From Nitrolancea sp040255925 (GTDB taxonomy: Bacteria; Chloroflexota; Chloroflexia; Thermomicrobiales; Thermomicrobiaceae), in NCBI GenBank assembly GCA_040255925.1, contig JBDZVX010000103.1:1-8721 (forward strand): DNA of 8,721 nucleotides. The letters run 5' to 3'. This document shows, one piece after another, positions 5,885-8,721 of the stretch. The first letter of the stretch is position 1. Each line of letters begins with the position of its first letter. Below the pieces are notes generated by a model that did not search any database, was not told the DNA's origin, and was given only the letters and a program-made list of their open reading frames with translations. The position numbers and the translations under genes were made by a program.

Positions 5885-5890
5885 TATACT
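5885..5890 (+). promoter_or_regulatory. Possible -10 element upstream of the sensor gene
   Basis: TATACT (5/6 to the -10 consensus) lies in the 214-bp gap between the DUF3618 gene and the sensor gene, about 94 bases before the sensor start. No convincing -35 hexamer is found 16-18 bases upstream. A 6-bp hairpin, TCCGCT/AGCGGA at 5806-5822, lies earlier in the gap but has no T tract, so I do not call it a terminator. Confidence 0.3.
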
Positions 5891-5983
5891 AAGGCGATTT
5901 CTTTGTACAGCACGCCCAGTTGATGCCTCGCCAGCAGAGAGCATCACCGAAAGTACAGGGTCCGGGGAGAGGAACAGCATGCT

Positions 5984-8721
5984 GTGGTGATCGATAACGC
6001 CGATCACACCCACGAGGCTGACCGGCTCGCCACCTTCTCCGAAGAATCGGAGAAGGAATCGCTTGATCGTTTGAGCCGCCTGGCCGCCGCGTCGGTGGGC
6101 GCACCGATGGCGTTCATTTCGGTCAAGGGTCACGGTGGCCGGCTCTGCATAGGCTGTACCGGCTTGCCGGAGGCGTGGGTCTCCCAGAATGATGACCTGT
6201 TTGAGCACATTGCTGACCTCCCAATGCCGCTCGTGATCGCCGATGCCCGCGAACACCGGCTGCTCCAAGAGCACCCCGCGCTGCGCGAACTCGGCTCGGT
6301 CGCGTGCGTGTGCCTTCCGCTCAGGCCTCCGGATCATCAGATCCTTGGGGCGCTGTCGGTGATCGATACAGGCCGGCGGGATTGGACCGAGGATGATATG
6401 CGCATCCTCACCGACCTGGCGGTCACGGTGATGCATGAACGATGTCCGCGCGTTGCGATGATTGGCACGGCGCCGGACCTCCGCGCGATAATCGATGCCC
6501 TTCCGTTGCCAGCCGCTCTTCTTAGCCCCAGTGGCAAAATCCTGATCTGGAATACCACGGCGGAACGAATGCTCGGCTGGCAGGAACCGGAGGTGATGGG
6601 TCGGTCATGCCCGGCTGTCCCCGAGAGCCAGCGGGAGTTCTATAACACGTTGTTCGCGCGGGCACTTCAGGGCGAGGCGCTGGTGGATATGGAGATCCAC
6701 CGGCGGAAGCGGGATGGCTCCCGGCTCGATCTCAATGTCCTGCTGAGTCCGGTGCGCGATGCTGGTGGGCGTGTTAGTGGCGTGGTAACCATCTTTGCCG
6801 ATATCAGCGCGCTCAAGCTTGCTGAGGAGGAGGCCCGCCGGAACGAGATCCGCTTCCAAGCGCTGATCGAACACAGCACGGACGGCGTAGCCTTGCTCGG
6901 AGAAGACGGCGTTATCCGCTATGCCAGCCCGTCGACCCGTTCGACCCTGGGTTACACCCCCGAAGAATTCGCCGGCCGCAACGTGTTCGATGGTGTTCAC
7001 CCGGACGATCGGGACCGGCTGGCTCGTACCTTCGCGCAAGCGCTCTCGGAGCCGGGCGTCCGCTTTTTCGAGCAGTACCGGTACCAGCACAAGGACGGTT
7101 CCTGGATCTGGATGGAAAGCGCTGGCACGAACCTGCTGAATGAACCGGGCATTCGGGGAATCGTAGCGAGCTACCGGGACATCACGAAGCGGAAGCAGGG
7201 CGAGGCGGAACTCCGCGCGCGGGCGCGCCAGCAGGCGGCGGTCGCCAGGCTGGGGCAGCGCGCGCTCGCCGATATCGATCTCGATTCCCTGATGGCTGAA
7301 GCCGTGACCCTCATAACCCAAACACTGGACGTGGAATACGTCAAAATATTGGAACTGCTGCCGGATGGCGACACGTTCCTCCTCCGGGCTGGTACGGGTT
7401 GGCGGGATGGGCTCGTCGGGCAGGCAACTGTTGGCGCGGGAATGAACTCGCAGGCCGGGTATGCGCTTTTGCGTGGTGAGACGGTAGTTGTCGAGGATCT
7501 CCGGACCGAGCCGCGTTTTGACGCGCCAGCCCTCTTACGTAGCCATCATGTGGTCAGCGGTGTCAGCACGATCATCGGTGATCCATCCCGGCCGTTCGGC
7601 GTGCTGGGTGTCCACACGGCCACGCGCCGGGAGTTTACCCCTGACAGTATCCATTTCCTCCAGGCGGTTGCCAGCGTCCTCGCGGCGGCGGTTGATCGCA
7701 AGCAGTCGGAAGCCGCGCTGGTCCAGCGCGGCCGGCAACTCGAAATCCTCTCCCGCGCCGGCCAGGAGGTCAATTCTGTCCTTGAGATACCGGTGATCAT
7801 GCGTACCCTGGTTGCTTCAGGGATGGGGCTTGTCGGCGCCGCCGCTGGGACCTATGGGCTTCCGGTTGACGGGAAGCTGGCGTTCACCGAATATCTGGAG
7901 GGCAGCGAAACCCGAACTATTGATGTGGTGTTTGAACCGGGTCGTGGCGTTCCTGGATGGGTGATGGAGACGCGTTCTCCCTACGTATCGAACGATCCGG
8001 CCGTCGATCCGCATGTACTTCCAGAGGTCCGTCGGGGATTTGGGATAGTGAATTTGGTGAGCGTGCCAATTCTCAGCCGGACCGGTGAGCTGCTGGGATG
8101 CTTCGAACTCCACAACAAGCTTAGGGGCCGGACGTTTACTGTGGATGACCTGGCGCTGCTTCAAGGATTGGCTTCCAGCGCCTCGGTCGCCCTGGAAAAT
8201 GCGCAGTTGTACCGGCAGGCGCGGGAGGCTGAGGAGGCGAGCCGCCGCTACGCGGCCCGCGTTGATAGCCTGGCGAAGGCGTCGCGAATCTTCGCTGAAG
8301 CGGGGCATGACCTGTCGGTGATCACGGAGACGATCACCCGGTTGGTTGGCGATCTGTTAGGCGATAGTTGTGGTATTCACTTATTCTCAGGCGATGGCCA
8401 ACACATGGTTTCGTCCGCGCTGTATAACCCGGACGAAGCGGCCCGAGCTGCCTTCTGGAAATTGATCGGTGCTCACCCGATGAGGACCGACCGGGGATTG
8501 ACCAGCAGGTTGCTGCGCACCGGGGAGCCGCTCCTGATTCCCGAGCTGGATCTGGAAAAGCTCCGTGGGGTTGTGGCGCCGGATCACTTCGCGTATCTGG
8601 AGCGCTTTGGTTTGCACAGCCTGATCGTCGTCCCGCTCTGGGTGCAGGGACGGATCATTGGTATGCTCGATCTTGCCCGCTACCGGTCCGGCGCCCCCTA
8701 CACGCTGGAGGATCAGGTCTT
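5984..8721 (+). CDS. Multi-domain GAF/PAS sensor protein, 3' partial (probable histidine kinase or other signalling enzyme)
   Basis: An uninterrupted frame runs from GTG at 5984 to the window end (912 complete codons). The only in-frame candidate starts are the adjacent GTG codons 5984 and 5987; GGGGAGAGGA at 5964-5973 favours 5984. The in-frame TGA at 5921 limits the start. Visible order: GAF1 (about 15-150), PAS1 (about 164-285, ILIWNTTAERMLGW, FADISALK), PAS2 (about 286-412, VIRYASPSTRSTLGYTPEEF, YRDITKRK), GAF2 (about 417-578), GAF3 (about 582-750, VPGWVMETRSPYVSNDP, ALENAQLYRQ), a short helical linker, and GAF4 (from about 766 to the edge). No transmembrane segment is seen, so it is a soluble cytoplasmic sensor. 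PAS and GAF domains bind small molecules, haem, flavin or nucleotides. The output (HisKA/HATPase, GGDEF or SpoIIE-type phosphatase) must lie to the right, so the enzyme class is unknown. GAF1 has an unusual set of cysteines (55, 58, 108, 110). Confidence 0.9.
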   Translation, partial: MVIDNADHTHEADRLATFSEESEKESLDRLSRLAAASVGAPMAFISVKGHGGRLCIGCTGLPEAWVSQNDDLFEHIADLPMPLVIADAREHRLLQEHPALRELGSVACVCLPLRPPDHQILGALSVIDTGRRDWTEDDMRILTDLAVTVMHERCPRVAMIGTAPDLRAIIDALPLPAALLSPSGKILIWNTTAERMLGWQEPEVMGRSCPAVPESQREFYNTLFARALQGEALVDMEIHRRKRDGSRLDLNVLLSPVRDAGGRVSGVVTIFADISALKLAEEEARRNEIRFQALIEHSTDGVALLGEDGVIRYASPSTRSTLGYTPEEFAGRNVFDGVHPDDRDRLARTFAQALSEPGVRFFEQYRYQHKDGSWIWMESAGTNLLNEPGIRGIVASYRDITKRKQGEAELRARARQQAAVARLGQRALADIDLDSLMAEAVTLITQTLDVEYVKILELLPDGDTFLLRAGTGWRDGLVGQATVGAGMNSQAGYALLRGETVVVEDLRTEPRFDAPALLRSHHVVSGVSTIIGDPSRPFGVLGVHTATRREFTPDSIHFLQAVASVLAAAVDRKQSEAALVQRGRQLEILSRAGQEVNSVLEIPVIMRTLVASGMGLVGAAAGTYGLPVDGKLAFTEYLEGSETRTIDVVFEPGRGVPGWVMETRSPYVSNDPAVDPHVLPEVRRGFGIVNLVSVPILSRTGELLGCFELHNKLRGRTFTVDDLALLQGLASSASVALENAQLYRQAREAEEASRRYAARVDSLAKASRIFAEAGHDLSVITETITRLVGDLLGDSCGIHLFSGDGQHMVSSALYNPDEAARAAFWKLIGAHPMRTDRGLTSRLLRTGEPLLIPELDLEKLRGVVAPDHFAYLERFGLHSLIVVPLWVQGRIIGMLDLARYRSGAPYTLEDQV

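Noticed and set aside
6605..7321. Minus-strand open frames opposite the sensor gene (also 5843-6436 and 7817-8308)
   Set aside because: They lie opposite a continuous plus-strand frame with clear PAS and GAF motifs; no supporting start signals or family features.
1..8721. CRISPR arrays, tRNA genes, insertion sequences, integrase genes
   Set aside because: I looked on both strands for regularly spaced repeats, tRNA-like cloverleaf sequences and transposase or integrase motifs and saw none.

Overview
The window looks like a piece of a high-GC bacterial chromosome, most probably a Chloroflexota member of the Thermomicrobia type (Sphaerobacter/Nitrolancea-like). This taxonomic guess is an inference. 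It rests on overall GC, a Bacillus-type large SRP RNA, an sdhA-sdhB pair, a DUF3618 protein and a long soluble PAS/GAF sensor. No rRNA or other decisive marker is present.

Layout. (1) 1-732, plus strand: the 3' part of a FabI-like short-chain dehydrogenase whose catalytic Tyr position is occupied by His. (2) 786-1054, plus strand: a large signal recognition particle RNA with Alu domain, preceded by a good promoter and followed by a T-run and a 12-bp terminator hairpin. (3) 1121-5141, minus strand: sdhA -> sdhB -> a two-gene small cassette -> a three-helix membrane protein. (4) 5374-5769, plus strand: a DUF3618 membrane-anchored small protein, divergent from sdhA. (5) 5984 to the right edge, plus strand: an unfinished protein with GAF-PAS-PAS-GAF-GAF-GAF order, probably the sensory part of a signalling enzyme whose output domain lies beyond the window.

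The most unusual part is 1668-2732. Two uncharacterised minus-strand genes overlap by 10 bp. The first gene is about 50% GC in hand-counted lines, against about 68% in a line of sdhA. The pair lies between two direct copies of a 34-bp sequence (32/34 identical, 1031 bp apart). One copy is the real 3' end of sdhB (last four codons, stop and trailing bases); the other is a detached copy of the same sdhB tail upstream of the next gene. This looks like a cassette that entered at the 3' end of sdhB and duplicated its site. The first gene has a Gly-rich start and a domain that resembles barnase/EndoU/ColicinD/RelE-like (PBECR-type) toxin nucleases. The second is a small acidic protein in the position expected of an immunity protein or antitoxin. 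A terminator hairpin closes the cassette. The toxin assignment is a hypothesis from reading the sequence, not from a database match.

The succinate dehydrogenase genes encode the two soluble subunits with all recognisable flavin and Fe-S ligands. No standard membrane-anchor gene (sdhC/sdhD) lies next to them in this window.
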